Shown here piece by piece: positions 1 through 8,219 of a DNA stretch of 64,000 nt (positions are counted from its first letter, which is position 1; each line of letters begins with the position of its first letter). Origin of the DNA: Thermopolyspora flexuosa. GTDB taxonomy: Bacteria; Actinomycetota; Actinomycetes; Streptosporangiales; Streptosporangiaceae. The DNA is taken from contig NZ_VFPQ01000001.1 in assembly GCF_006716785.1 (NCBI RefSeq), forward strand, positions 1,860,001 to 1,924,000. Direction: 5' to 3'. Under the pieces are notes generated by a model. The model made no database searches and was not told the origin of the DNA. It saw nothing but the letters and a program-made list of their open reading frames with translations. The translations under genes were made by a program, and so were the position numbers.

Positions 1-546
1 GTGTACGTGGGGGTCGAGCTGAGCGTCGGCAACTGGGCCTTCACCTTCCTGACCCGGGAACGCGAGATCCCCGCCCTGCTCGCGGGCTCGATCGTGTCCG
101 GGTACTGGCTCGGCCTCACCGCGGGCCGGTTCGTGATCAGCCCGATCGCCACCAGGCTCGGCCTCACCGCGATCGGCATGAGCTTCGCCTGCATGTTCGG
201 CGTCACCGCCGCGGCCCTGCTCACCTGGCTCGTCCCCGGCACCGTCGCCGCCGTCGCCGGCCTCGTCCTGTTCGGCTTCTTCCTCGGCCCGCTGTTCCCG
301 ACCACGATGGCCGTCGCCCCGCGCCTCGCGCCCCCGGCGCTCGCCCCCACGACGATCGGCCTGCTCAACGGCGTCTCCGTGATCGGCGGCGCCCTCTTCC
401 CCTGGCTCGCGGGCGCCCTCACCGAGGGCATCGGCACCTGGACCCTCCCGCCCTACGCCCTCGCGCTGGCCGTACTCCAGCTCGTTGTCTGGCGGCTGGT
501 CACCGTGCGGATGGCCCCGGAACCTCTCCCGTCCGCCGCGTCGTGA
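1..546 (+). CDS. MFS transporter, C-terminal part (5' end outside window)
   Basis: This is the C-terminal half of a major facilitator superfamily permease. The visible 181 residues hold about five or six hydrophobic helices separated by short loops, ending in a polar tail. Full MFS proteins have about 400 residues, and the reading frame is open from base 1, so the true start lies upstream and the GTG at base 1 is probably internal. Glycine-rich stretches such as LFGFFLGPLFPTTMAV resemble the second half of fucose-permease-like carriers, but the substrate cannot be told. Its last 47 bases overlap the end of the convergent DHA2 gene, so the two 3' ends share sequence. Confidence 0.7.
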   Translation: MYVGVELSVGNWAFTFLTREREIPALLAGSIVSGYWLGLTAGRFVISPIATRLGLTAIGMSFACMFGVTAAALLTWLVPGTVAAVAGLVLFGFFLGPLFPTTMAVAPRLAPPALAPTTIGLLNGVSVIGGALFPWLAGALTEGIGTWTLPPYALALAVLQLVVWRLVTVRMAPEPLPSAAS

Positions 547-2002
547 CGGCCGGTCTGCGCAGCAGCATCGGCAGCAGGCACAGCGTCGCCAGGGCCAGGG
601 CGAGGTTGCCGAGCAGTGCCGCGGTGAACGCGCCGGGGTAGGCGGCCGGGGTGGCGTGGTGGCCGCCGAGCGCAGCGGCGAAGACCAGGCCGAGGACGGT
701 GACGCCGAGCGACATGCCGAGCTGGACCGTGGTCTCCAGGAAGCCGCCCGCCGCCCCGGCGTCCCTGGCGGGCACCCCGGCGAGCGCGGTGCCGATCAGC
801 GGGCTCACGCCCAGGCCCTCGCCGAAGCCGATCACGGCCAGGGCGGGCACCAGCAGCGGCCCGGTCGCCGCGGGACCGGCGAGCCAGGCGGTCACCAGCA
901 GCCCTGCCGTACCCGCGGCGTTGATCGCGTACCCCAGGGTGAGGACGTGGTGACCGAGCCGGTCCTGCAGCCGGGGCGCGAGCAGCGAGGCCAGCGCGAA
1001 CGTCGCCGCGAGCGGGGCGAAGGCGAGCCCGGCGGCGAGCGGGGAGAGGCCCATCCCGTTCTGCAGCTGCAGCGTGAGCACGAAGAACAGGCCCGCGTTG
1101 CCCGCGAAGAACGCCAGCGCGATGCCGTTCCCGACCGCGAACGTGCGCACCCGGAACAGCGCCGGGTCGACCAGCGGGCTCCCGCCGCGTGCGGCGAGCC
1201 GGCGCTCCCAGGCCACGAAGGCGGCCGCGGCGGGCACGGCGCCCGCCAGGGACGCCCAGGCCCACGCCGGCCAACCGGCCTGCCCGCCCAGGGTGAGCGG
1301 CACCGTGACCAGGAGCAGCGCGGCGCTGAGCATCCCGACGCCGGCCAGATCGAGACCGGTACGGTGCCCGTCGGCTCGCCCGGCGCGCAGGGCGTGGGCC
1401 GCTCCGAGCAGGGTGAGCAGGCCGAGGGGCGCGTTCACCAGGAACACGTTGCGCCAGCCGAGCCCGAACAGGTCGAGGTGGATCAGCAGCCCGCCGACCA
1501 CCTGCCCGGCGATCGAGGCGAGCCCGATCGTGGCGCCGAAGACGGCGAACGCCGTGGCGCGCGCCCGGCCGGTGAACCCCGTCTGCAGCACGGCGAGGAC
1601 CTGCGGGTAGAAGAACGCCGCCCCGGCCGCCTGAACCACCCGGAACACGATCAGGCTCACCGGGTCCCAGGCGAGCCCGGCGCACACCGACGCCACCGTG
1701 AAGATCGCCGTACCGGTCAGAAACAGCCGCCGCGTGCCGAACAGGTCACCCAGCCTCCCGCCGGTGACGAGCAGCAGGCCGTACACGAGCACGTAGCCGC
1801 TGACCGCGAGCTCGACCTCGGCGAACGTGGCGTTCAGCTCGGCCCGGATGGACGGCACGGCCACGTTCACGATGAACGAGTCCATGATCGCCAGGAACGT
1901 CCCGGCCATGGTCACCAGCAGCATCCACAGGCCGCGCCCCGTGATCCGCCCAGGCTTGCTCCCGGCGCCCGTCCCCGCCGGGGCCGTGATCGCCCCGCTC
2001 AT
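500..2002 (-). CDS. DHA2-family (EmrB/QacA-type) drug efflux MFS transporter
   Basis: A 500-residue proton-driven multidrug exporter of the 14-helix DHA2 family, acting in the cytoplasmic membrane. The helix 1 motif MDSFIVNVAVP is at residues 40-50 and the loop 2-3 motif A (GGRLGDLFGTRR) at 81-92. Length and helix count fit the family. The start chosen is the ATG at 2002, preceded by GAGAGGGGGAACGC; an in-frame start 22 codons upstream has no ribosome-binding site. It diverges from the LysR gene at 2107 across a 104-bp gap holding a LysR box, so that LysR protein probably controls it. The substrate is unknown. Confidence 0.85.
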   Translation of the reverse strand: MSGAITAPAGTGAGSKPGRITGRGLWMLLVTMAGTFLAIMDSFIVNVAVPSIRAELNATFAEVELAVSGYVLVYGLLLVTGGRLGDLFGTRRLFLTGTAIFTVASVCAGLAWDPVSLIVFRVVQAAGAAFFYPQVLAVLQTGFTGRARATAFAVFGATIGLASIAGQVVGGLLIHLDLFGLGWRNVFLVNAPLGLLTLLGAAHALRAGRADGHRTGLDLAGVGMLSAALLLVTVPLTLGGQAGWPAWAWASLAGAVPAAAAFVAWERRLAARGGSPLVDPALFRVRTFAVGNGIALAFFAGNAGLFFVLTLQLQNGMGLSPLAAGLAFAPLAATFALASLLAPRLQDRLGHHVLTLGYAINAAGTAGLLVTAWLAGPAATGPLLVPALAVIGFGEGLGVSPLIGTALAGVPARDAGAAGGFLETTVQLGMSLGVTVLGLVFAAALGGHHATPAAYPGAFTAALLGNLALALATLCLLPMLLRRPAVTTRRTGEVPGPSAR

Positions 2003-2089
2003 GCGTTCCCCCTCTCTTCGCCGTTCCGGACGGCTCAGAACCCTCGGGTGCGCGCCGACCCGGAACAATGGCGAAGCGGGTCACGACGA

Positions 2090-2104
2090 ATAAGTGAGAC
2101 TTAT
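2090..2104. promoter_or_regulatory. Probable LysR operator between efflux pump and regulator
   Basis: A perfect inverted repeat, ATAAGT-GAG-ACTTAT, containing the T-N11-A pattern typical of LysR-type binding sites. It ends two bases before the ATG of the LysR gene and lies 88 bp upstream of the divergent DHA2 start, which suits autoregulation plus control of the pump. No Shine-Dalgarno fits between the box and the ATG, so the regulator may be translated from a leaderless or very short mRNA. Confidence 0.6.
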
Positions 2105-2106
2105 CG

Positions 2107-3018
2107 ATGCTGGAGCGACACGAGATCGAGTGCTTCCTCACGCTCGCCGAGGAGCTGCACTTCGGCCGTACGGCGGAGCGGCTGCGCCTGTCCCAGGCCC
2201 GGGTCAGTCAGACGATCAAGAAGCTGGAGCGCAGGATCGGCGCCCCGCTGTTCGAGCGCACCAGCCGCCGGGTCGGCCTCACCCCGCTCGGCGCACGGCT
2301 CCACGCCGAGCTGGAACCGATCGTCCGGCGGCTCGAGGCGGCCGTGCAGCGGGCCGTCGAGGCGGCCCGCGGCGTCGACGGCGTGCTCCGGGTGGGCTTC
2401 CTCGGCATCGGGGCCGGTCAGCTCACCCAGCCCATCCTCGGCACCTTCCGCGCCCGGCACCCCGGCTGCGAGATCCGCATGCAGGAGACCCACTTCGCCG
2501 ACCCGCTCGGCCCGCTCCGCGACGGCGAGGTCGACGTACTGATCACCCGCCTGCCGGTCGAGGAGCCCGACCTCACCGTGGGCCCCGTCGTGCTCTCCGA
2601 GCCCCGGGTGCTCGCCGTACCCGCCGGCCATCCGTTCGCCCGCCGCCGCAGCGTCTCCCTCGAGGACCTCGCCCGCGTCACGGTCTTCGGCGTGACCGGC
2701 CCCGCCCCGCAGTACTGGTGGGACTTCCACGTGCCCCGCCGTACCCCCAGCGGCAGGCCCATCCCCCGAGGCCAGTCCGTGGCCACCTTCCAGGAACTGC
2801 TCGCCCTCATCGCCACCGGCCAAGGCGCCTCCCCGGTCGCCGCCTCCGTCCAGCGCTACTACGCCCGCCCCGACATCGCCTTCATCCCGATCACCGACGC
2901 CCCCCACACCCAGGTCGCCCTCGTCTGGCGCACCGCCGCCGCCACCGCCCGCATCCACGCCTTCGCCCAGGCCGCCCACGATGCGGTCGAAGCCAACGGC
3001 GGCCCCGCCCGCTACTGA
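2107..3018 (+). CDS. LysR-family transcriptional regulator
   Basis: A 303-residue LysR-type regulator. An N-terminal winged helix-turn-helix (about residues 1-60, with FGRTAERLRLSQARVSQTIK as the core) is followed by a periplasmic-binding-like effector domain beginning near VLRVGFLGIGAG. Length is normal for the family. The N-terminus begins right at the HTH, as usual, so ATG 2107 is the likely start despite the lack of a ribosome-binding site. It is divergent from a DHA2 efflux pump, the usual arrangement of a regulator that senses the pump's substrate. The inducer is unknown. Confidence 0.85.
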   Translation: MLERHEIECFLTLAEELHFGRTAERLRLSQARVSQTIKKLERRIGAPLFERTSRRVGLTPLGARLHAELEPIVRRLEAAVQRAVEAARGVDGVLRVGFLGIGAGQLTQPILGTFRARHPGCEIRMQETHFADPLGPLRDGEVDVLITRLPVEEPDLTVGPVVLSEPRVLAVPAGHPFARRRSVSLEDLARVTVFGVTGPAPQYWWDFHVPRRTPSGRPIPRGQSVATFQELLALIATGQGASPVAASVQRYYARPDIAFIPITDAPHTQVALVWRTAAATARIHAFAQAAHDAVEANGGPARY

Positions 3019-3144
3019 CGCCGGGCGGCGGCCACCGCCGGCCGGCCAGGTCGCCGACCGTCGTGACGGTGAGCGCCGCCAGAGCCGCAGATGCAGCGGG
3101 CGGATGTCACGGCATGAGCGAGCGGGGTTCCCCGGATCGCGGAG

Positions 3145-3180
3145 GGGGTGCGGCTGCCCCGCTTGGGGCCGCCGCACCCC
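3145..3180. terminator. Bidirectional hairpin terminator
   Basis: A 10-bp perfect stem (GGGGTGCGGC at 3145-3154 with GCCGCACCCC at 3171-3180) encloses a second CCCC-GCTT-GGGG hairpin. It lies between the convergent LysR and GmrSD genes and can serve both. There is no clear T tract, as is usual in high-GC actinobacteria. Confidence 0.6.
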
Positions 3181-3220
3181 GCCTCGCGTACGTCCGTCTT
3201 CGGCGGCAGCTACATACGGC

Positions 3221-5728
3221 TCACTCCTCCTCGGTACGGCGTGCCTGGACGGCGCACCACTCGATGGCCGCCACCACGACGTCCCACACCGCCTCGTTGG
3301 CCATGAGGCTGATCGGGAAGGAGGGGAACAGCTCCAGCTTCGCCACGGGGATGTCCACCCCGGGCGCCTCGTTGAGGCGTCGGCGCAGCTCGTCCCGCAG
3401 CTCGGGATCGGTGAAGGGGACCCGCCGCTTCAGCGTGCCGAACGGCACCTCGACGGTCTTGGCGTAGAAGCGGATGGGGTAGAGCACCCCCTTCGCGCCC
3501 TTGACCGCCGGCGCGCACGACGAACCCGCCGAGCGCCCGAACTGCACCTCGCCACCGCGTTCCCGCCACCACTCCAGCAGCTTCGACACCGCGCCCGAGA
3601 CCTGCGGGCCGCTCGTGTCACCGAGCTGCTGGAAGAAACGCCGCTCCCATTCGTCGATGACGGCCGGATCCGCGGAGACCGGGTCGGTGTCGCTCAGGTC
3701 CTCGGCGCCGGGGAGGCCGAGCAGCTCGGCGAGTTCCCGGGCGCTGAGCCGCTGCGCCGGATCGGCACGTCCGCTCTCGTCGAACTTGATGCCGTCGGCC
3801 ACGAGGACGTCGATGACGTTCCGGTTGTCCTCGGGGTCGGGCCACCGGAAGTTCTCCGACACCTCGCCGGTGCCCTTGAGCACCCGGTGGGCGTTGAGCA
3901 CCCGGCTGCCCGCGAGGTGGACGCCGACCGGCACCGGGTGCGAGCCGATCAGCTCCGCCACGTCGCCGTAGGTCGTCCAGGTGCCCGGAGGCAGCGCGGC
4001 GAGCGCCGCGTGGAGCAGGCTCCAGTCGCGGGACGGGCCCGCGGGGGCGGTCTCGACCGGGGCGGGCCAGATCTTGATCGCCCGGTCCGCGAGCTCCTCG
4101 GCGCGTGCCAGGATCTCCGCCTTCCCCCACCGCTGCTGCTTCGCGACACGCTGGTTCATCACCAGCCCGCTGTGCGCGAGGAACTCCTTCTTCTTCTCAA
4201 AGGGCATGTTGCTCAGCTCGGAGTTGTAGCCGGTGAGCGTGAGGTTGCCCAGCGTGTGCACCAGTTCCTTGTGCAGCGCCTCCGGGTCCCCTTCAGAGCT
4301 CAGCTCCTCCAGCCACTCGGGGCCGGGGTTCTGCGGGAGGATGTGCTCGATGCTGATCTTCTTGTCGGACAGGTCGACGAGCTCCTTGGAGCCGTACGAC
4401 TCCTCGAGCCGCCGCAGCACCAGCTTCTGCTGAGCCGTACGGCCGTGCCAGTAGAAGGCCTTCTCGCGGATGTCCCGGCGGAACTGCTCGTCGGAGGACC
4501 AGTAGAGCCGGGGTGCGGACAGGGCCTTCCGCAACGCCTCGGCCACCGGCTCGTCGCCGGTGATCTGCGGCGTGATCCGCATGAAGACCTTGTTGAGGCC
4601 CGTCGCGCCCACACCGCCGACGAGGCGGCGTACCAGGAAGCTCTCGATGTAGCCGAGCGCCTCGAGGACCTCCTCGTCGGTGGCGTCACCCTGGTCGTTC
4701 AGCTCAAGGAGCTTCATGACCACGGGATAGACCGTGGTGGCCTTCCACTCGTTGAAGAAACGCAGCCGCTCGTCGATCGGCGAGCCGCCGGTCGGTTCGA
4801 GCATGCGGTGCAGGTAACGTGCCCGGCGGGCGAGATCCTTGACGTACTGCTCGATGCGCTCCTCGTCGCCGCCGGTGGCCCGCAGCAGGTCCTGGTGGCC
4901 GCGGTACGCGTCCTTGTACTGGGCCTCGTCGCCGTACTCGAGGACCAGGACAAGGTACATGAGCTGGTCGAGTCCCTTGGGCCCGAGCAGCTTCTGGGTC
5001 GGCAGCCAGTACGTCTCGTAGACGTGACGGCCCCGGGTCGGCAGGCACATGAAGATGTAGTTGCGGATCAGGTCGACCTGGCTGAGCCGCATCCCGGTGT
5101 TGTTGATCGACTCGAAGATGCGGAAGGCGTTGTCGTCCTTGTCGACCTGGATGTGCACGAGGGTGAGCCGGTCGAGCACCACGCTCTCGATCCGCCGGAT
5201 GTCCTGGTCGTCCGCAGGATCGTCGGCCTCGACCAGCTTGCGGCGGAAGAACTGGTAGGCGTTCCCCACGCGGCTCTCGGGATCGGAGTGCGGGTAGCCC
5301 TCGACACAGGCCTTGAACGCCTCCCGATCCACTTGCGTCGGCAGCAGCCGGTAGCGCTCCTCGCCGTCCCGGTACTTGTTGATCAGGTGGAGGTCGTTGA
5401 TGCGCTCCACACACCGCGGGTCCTCCGCGGCCTGGTGGTCGCGGATCGCGCAGAGCGCGAGCAGCAGCGAGGTGAGCCGTTGCTGGCCGTCCACCACGAC
5501 CCACTGGTTGAAGCTCGGGCTGAGGTCCGGGCCCGGTGCGAGCACCACCGAGCCGAGGAAGTGGCCGGCGGACTGCTTCCGGGCCAGCGCCTCCGCCTGC
5601 ACCTCGATATCGGCCCACAGCCGTGCCAGCTGTTCGTTCTCCCACGCGTACGGACGCTGGTACAGCGGCACCATTAACTGAATCTCGCCCTGGATGAGGT
5701 TACGAAGAGTGGTCTCGTTCGCTTTCAC
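3221..5728 (-). CDS. GmrSD-type DUF262/DUF1524 restriction protein with alkyltransferase-like module
   Basis: An 835-residue protein related to the GmrSD type IV restriction enzymes, which use NTP hydrolysis and an HNH-like nuclease to cut modified foreign DNA. DUF262 signatures are VVVDGQQRLTSLLLA (DGQQR at residues 80-84) and FRIFESINNTG (about 202-212). The DUF1524 nuclease signature IEHILPQN sits near 460-467, followed by TLGNLTLTGYN. Residues of about 568-670 (WTTYGDVAELIG...NAHRVLKGTG) resemble the DNA-binding domain of O6-alkylguanine transferases but lack the reactive PCHR cysteine. A C-terminal domain of about 150 residues is not recognised. The start is GTG 5728, which has AGGAG six bases upstream and begins like other family members (KANETTLRNLIQGE). 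It is a single gene with no partner methylase, as expected for a modification-dependent system. No phage or target specificity can be read from sequence. Confidence 0.8.
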   Translation of the reverse strand: MKANETTLRNLIQGEIQLMVPLYQRPYAWENEQLARLWADIEVQAEALARKQSAGHFLGSVVLAPGPDLSPSFNQWVVVDGQQRLTSLLLALCAIRDHQAAEDPRCVERINDLHLINKYRDGEERYRLLPTQVDREAFKACVEGYPHSDPESRVGNAYQFFRRKLVEADDPADDQDIRRIESVVLDRLTLVHIQVDKDDNAFRIFESINNTGMRLSQVDLIRNYIFMCLPTRGRHVYETYWLPTQKLLGPKGLDQLMYLVLVLEYGDEAQYKDAYRGHQDLLRATGGDEERIEQYVKDLARRARYLHRMLEPTGGSPIDERLRFFNEWKATTVYPVVMKLLELNDQGDATDEEVLEALGYIESFLVRRLVGGVGATGLNKVFMRITPQITGDEPVAEALRKALSAPRLYWSSDEQFRRDIREKAFYWHGRTAQQKLVLRRLEESYGSKELVDLSDKKISIEHILPQNPGPEWLEELSSEGDPEALHKELVHTLGNLTLTGYNSELSNMPFEKKKEFLAHSGLVMNQRVAKQQRWGKAEILARAEELADRAIKIWPAPVETAPAGPSRDWSLLHAALAALPPGTWTTYGDVAELIGSHPVPVGVHLAGSRVLNAHRVLKGTGEVSENFRWPDPEDNRNVIDVLVADGIKFDESGRADPAQRLSARELAELLGLPGAEDLSDTDPVSADPAVIDEWERRFFQQLGDTSGPQVSGAVSKLLEWWRERGGEVQFGRSAGSSCAPAVKGAKGVLYPIRFYAKTVEVPFGTLKRRVPFTDPELRDELRRRLNEAPGVDIPVAKLELFPSFPISLMANEAVWDVVVAAIEWCAVQARRTEEE

Positions 5729-5853
5729 CGCGGACTCCTGGACCGGTTCACCGATGGGGCCGATCATGGCATGGCGCGGTGACACTTTTCAGGCGCTCGC
5801 GGAGATGTAGGCAGACGCCCGGAATGCCGACCGAGCGCCGGTTCTTCCCAGCC

Positions 5854-6408
5854 TCAGCGCGACAAAGGAACAGGTGACGCACCTTCCAGGGAAAGGTGTA
5901 GTTCAAACCATGTTGTCCGATTGATTCCTGTTTCGTGCCAGCCCCACGTGGCGGCGATGCTCTCCACGAGGAGGAGTCCGCGGCCTCGTTCGTCGTCAAG
6001 ATTGCCGTCGTGGCGTGGGCGGGGCTCGCTGTTCGATGATCCGGCGTCGGTGACGGCCACGCGCAGGATTCCGTGGACGGGCTCGCGGAGGGTCAGCGTG
6101 ATGGTCCCGTCCGGGTGGCGGGCCGAGTCGGAGTACCGGACCGAGTTGGTGACCAGCTCGCTCACGAGCAGTTCGGCGTCGTCGCGGATTCGCTGGTCAT
6201 ACGAGGCAAGGGTCTCGTGGACGAAACGGCGGGCCTGCGCCACCGAGCGTTCCTGAGCGCGCAGCCTGACGCGGCCGAGGAGTCTCGACGTCGCTCCGCG
6301 GCCATCGCTGAGGTGTGACCGCCGGTTCGCGTCCCCCGGCTCGGGGGTGCACGTGCTCTCCGGGCCGGGTGCGTTCACCGCAGGCGGTGTCATGTCCGGC
6401 TGCGTCAT
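5854..6408 (-). CDS. ATP-binding anti-sigma-factor-like regulator (HATPase_c)
   Basis: A 184-residue protein with a GHKL ATPase fold like the anti-sigma factors RsbW/SpoIIAB. The N box is ELLVSELVTNSVRYSD and the G box region is DERGRGLLLVESIA. The first 45 residues are polar and probably disordered. Such proteins are abundant in actinobacteria and are often encoded beside XRE regulators, as here, where the gene diverges from the XRE/TPR gene at 6552. GGAGGGG lies nine bases before ATG 6408. Its partner and target are unknown. Confidence 0.75.
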   Translation of the reverse strand: MTQPDMTPPAVNAPGPESTCTPEPGDANRRSHLSDGRGATSRLLGRVRLRAQERSVAQARRFVHETLASYDQRIRDDAELLVSELVTNSVRYSDSARHPDGTITLTLREPVHGILRVAVTDAGSSNSEPRPRHDGNLDDERGRGLLLVESIAATWGWHETGINRTTWFELHLSLEGASPVPLSR

Positions 6409-6551
6409 GAAGCGGATCCCCTCCTCTCACCGCGCGGCTAAAGCGATTGCAAAGCGCGTTCAACTGATTACGATCAGCAGCATTCGTGGTCGGTCTGGGG
6501 CCGACCGGGGGATCGCCTCGGCGGGCAACCCGGCAACCTGGGGAGGCAACG

Positions 6552-7808
6552 ATGATGTTCGGCCGGCGTCTGCGGTGGTGGCGGCAGCGGCGGGGAATGT
6601 CGCTGGCCGCGCTGGCGGAACGGTGTTACGTCTCCAAGGGTTACCTCAGCCGGGTCGAACGGGATTTGCGGCGTCCTGGGCGAAGAGTCGTCGAGCTTTT
6701 CGATGCTGTGCTGGGAGCGGACGGGGAACTTATTTCAACGTGGGCACGGGAAACAGCCGGGCCTACGCCGGAAACGACCGGGGGAGGTGACACCACGAAA
6801 CGGCGGTTGTTCATCAAAGGTGCCGCGGTCGCCGCAGGGCTGGGGCTCAGCCGTGACCAGGCGCGGGTCAGCACACCTGACGATCACGTGGCCCGGCTGC
6901 GGGACGCGCTGATTCCCGATGCGATTCCCCGGGCATGGGCGAAGGCGGAGGCCGCCAGGTCGTTGAGCGCGAGTGCTCGGGCGATCGCCCTCGCCCGTCG
7001 TGACTTCGCCGCCGCACGATACGGGCCTGTTGCGGAAAGACTGGTTCCGTTGATCACCGCCGCTCGGGAGGCGTCGGGGCCGGTGAACCTCACGCTCGCC
7101 GCGCAGGTCTACCACCTGGCCGCACGGACACTGATCAAACTGGGGGCGGTGCCGTACGCGTGGACCGCGGCGCACTTGGGCGAGAGGGCCGCCGACGCCT
7201 CCGGTGACGCGGCTGCGATACTCCAGGCGCGCAGGGATCTGGCGAGCCTGTTGCACCGGGCCGGTGACCACGGCAAGGCCCGTGATCTGGCGACGGCGAC
7301 CGCGGCCGCCATGCGCCCGCACCTGGCTTCGGCGCGTCCCGGCGCGTGGGCCGCGTACGCGTCTCTGCTGTCGACGGGAGCGATCGCGGCGGCGCGGGTG
7401 AACGACAGGGACGGCGCCGACGCCATGCTGGCCGAAGCCGGGGAGGCGGCACGTCGTGCGCCCGCCATGCTCTGCGGGCCGGGGCACGTTGCCACTTACC
7501 GGATCGGAGTGTCGATCCTGCTCGGCGACGCCGGGACCGCGATCCGCCATGCCGACGCCATCGCTCCCGCCCGGATCCCCACGCTCGAACGCCGTGCCGG
7601 TTTCTACCTCGGCGTGGCGGAGGCGTACACGATGTGGGGCAAGACGGACGAGGCCGTACGCGCCCTGCTCATCGCCGAGCAGATCGCGCCGGCGGAACTT
7701 CGCAGGCCCGGACCTCGACGAACCATCACCGACCTGCTGGCGCGCGACCCGCACAGCCGCCTCTCCGGCCTCCGCGCCCTCGCTCGGCGCGCCGCGGTCC
7801 CTGTCTGA
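6552..7808 (+). CDS. XRE-family regulator with TPR-like C-terminus (copy 1)
   Basis: A 418-residue DNA-binding protein. The N-terminal helix-turn-helix (about residues 3-55, including MSLAALAERCYVSKGYLSRVE) is of the XRE/Cro type; the remainder is alanine-rich helical repeat, probably tetratricopeptide-like. A basic/hydrophobic stretch KRRLFIKGAAVAAGLGL at about residue 80 is seen in many relatives and may not be a true signal. GGGAGG precedes ATG 6552. The N-terminal 60 residues are almost the same as those of the gene at 8220, and the DNA is also repeated, showing duplication. Such regulators commonly act with DUF397 partners in actinobacterial development and antibiotic control; the target here is unknown. 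Confidence 0.75.
   Translation: MMFGRRLRWWRQRRGMSLAALAERCYVSKGYLSRVERDLRRPGRRVVELFDAVLGADGELISTWARETAGPTPETTGGGDTTKRRLFIKGAAVAAGLGLSRDQARVSTPDDHVARLRDALIPDAIPRAWAKAEAARSLSASARAIALARRDFAAARYGPVAERLVPLITAAREASGPVNLTLAAQVYHLAARTLIKLGAVPYAWTAAHLGERAADASGDAAAILQARRDLASLLHRAGDHGKARDLATATAAAMRPHLASARPGAWAAYASLLSTGAIAAARVNDRDGADAMLAEAGEAARRAPAMLCGPGHVATYRIGVSILLGDAGTAIRHADAIAPARIPTLERRAGFYLGVAEAYTMWGKTDEAVRALLIAEQIAPAELRRPGPRRTITDLLARDPHSRLSGLRALARRAAVPV
6555..6725 (+). repeat. Imperfect direct repeat encoding the XRE head (partner at about 8220-8390)
   Basis: About 170 bases coding the helix-turn-helix of the two XRE regulators are nearly the same at 6555-6725 and about 8220-8390; for example both contain CTGCGGTGGTGGCGGCAGCG. 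Downstream regions differ much more. This suggests tandem duplication followed by divergence of the sensory part, or later gene conversion of the DNA-binding part. Confidence 0.7.
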
Positions 7809-7859
7809 CCCGCCGATATCCGCGGGGCCGCGTGGAGACGACGTCAGGAGGTGGTTGCC

Positions 7860-7999
7860 ATGCCGGGGAGCAAATCTTCGCCAGGGCTGAAGAGGTGAAT
7901 TCCAGGTTCGTCAGGGATCGGGGTGCCTGCTCCGATGGACCGGCGGCACGGCAGCTTCGGGCTTCCACCCGGGGCTTCCTGCGTCCTGCAGGCGAATGA
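7860..7999 (+). pseudogene. Possible DUF397-like remnant, split by frameshift
   Basis: A very good ribosome-binding site (AGGAGG, eight bases before ATG 7860) leads into a 12-codon frame (MPGSKSSPGLKR) ending in a TGA that overlaps a GTG at 7895. The GTG opens a 34-codon frame containing FVRDRGACSDGP and RGFLRPAGE. Read together, the order KSS, VRD, DGP, FL is that of DUF397 proteins, which usually accompany XRE regulators of this kind. The central Cys-Val-Glu part is missing, so it is probably decayed. A chance resemblance is possible. Confidence 0.3.
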
Positions 8000-8219
8000 A
8001 TCATGTGTGGATCGCCTGGCGGGCGTGGCGACTTGTCCGTTCCCGAGGCCGACGGCGTCGCGGCGTGGCCGTATCGCCGAACGCGTCAGGCGAATGACGT
8101 GTCGTATTCCCGCCCGGTCCCGGCGGGCATTTTAACGACGACATTGGCTGCATCGGCTGCTGTTCGGGGATGTCACGAAGGCCGCCTCGAACAGAGGGCA
8201 GGGGGACCGGGAGGACAGG

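Noticed and set aside
2981-5677. An 898-codon plus-strand frame opposite the GmrSD gene
   Set aside because: Its sequence is low-complexity and lacks motifs, whereas the minus frame carries DGQQR and HILP signatures.
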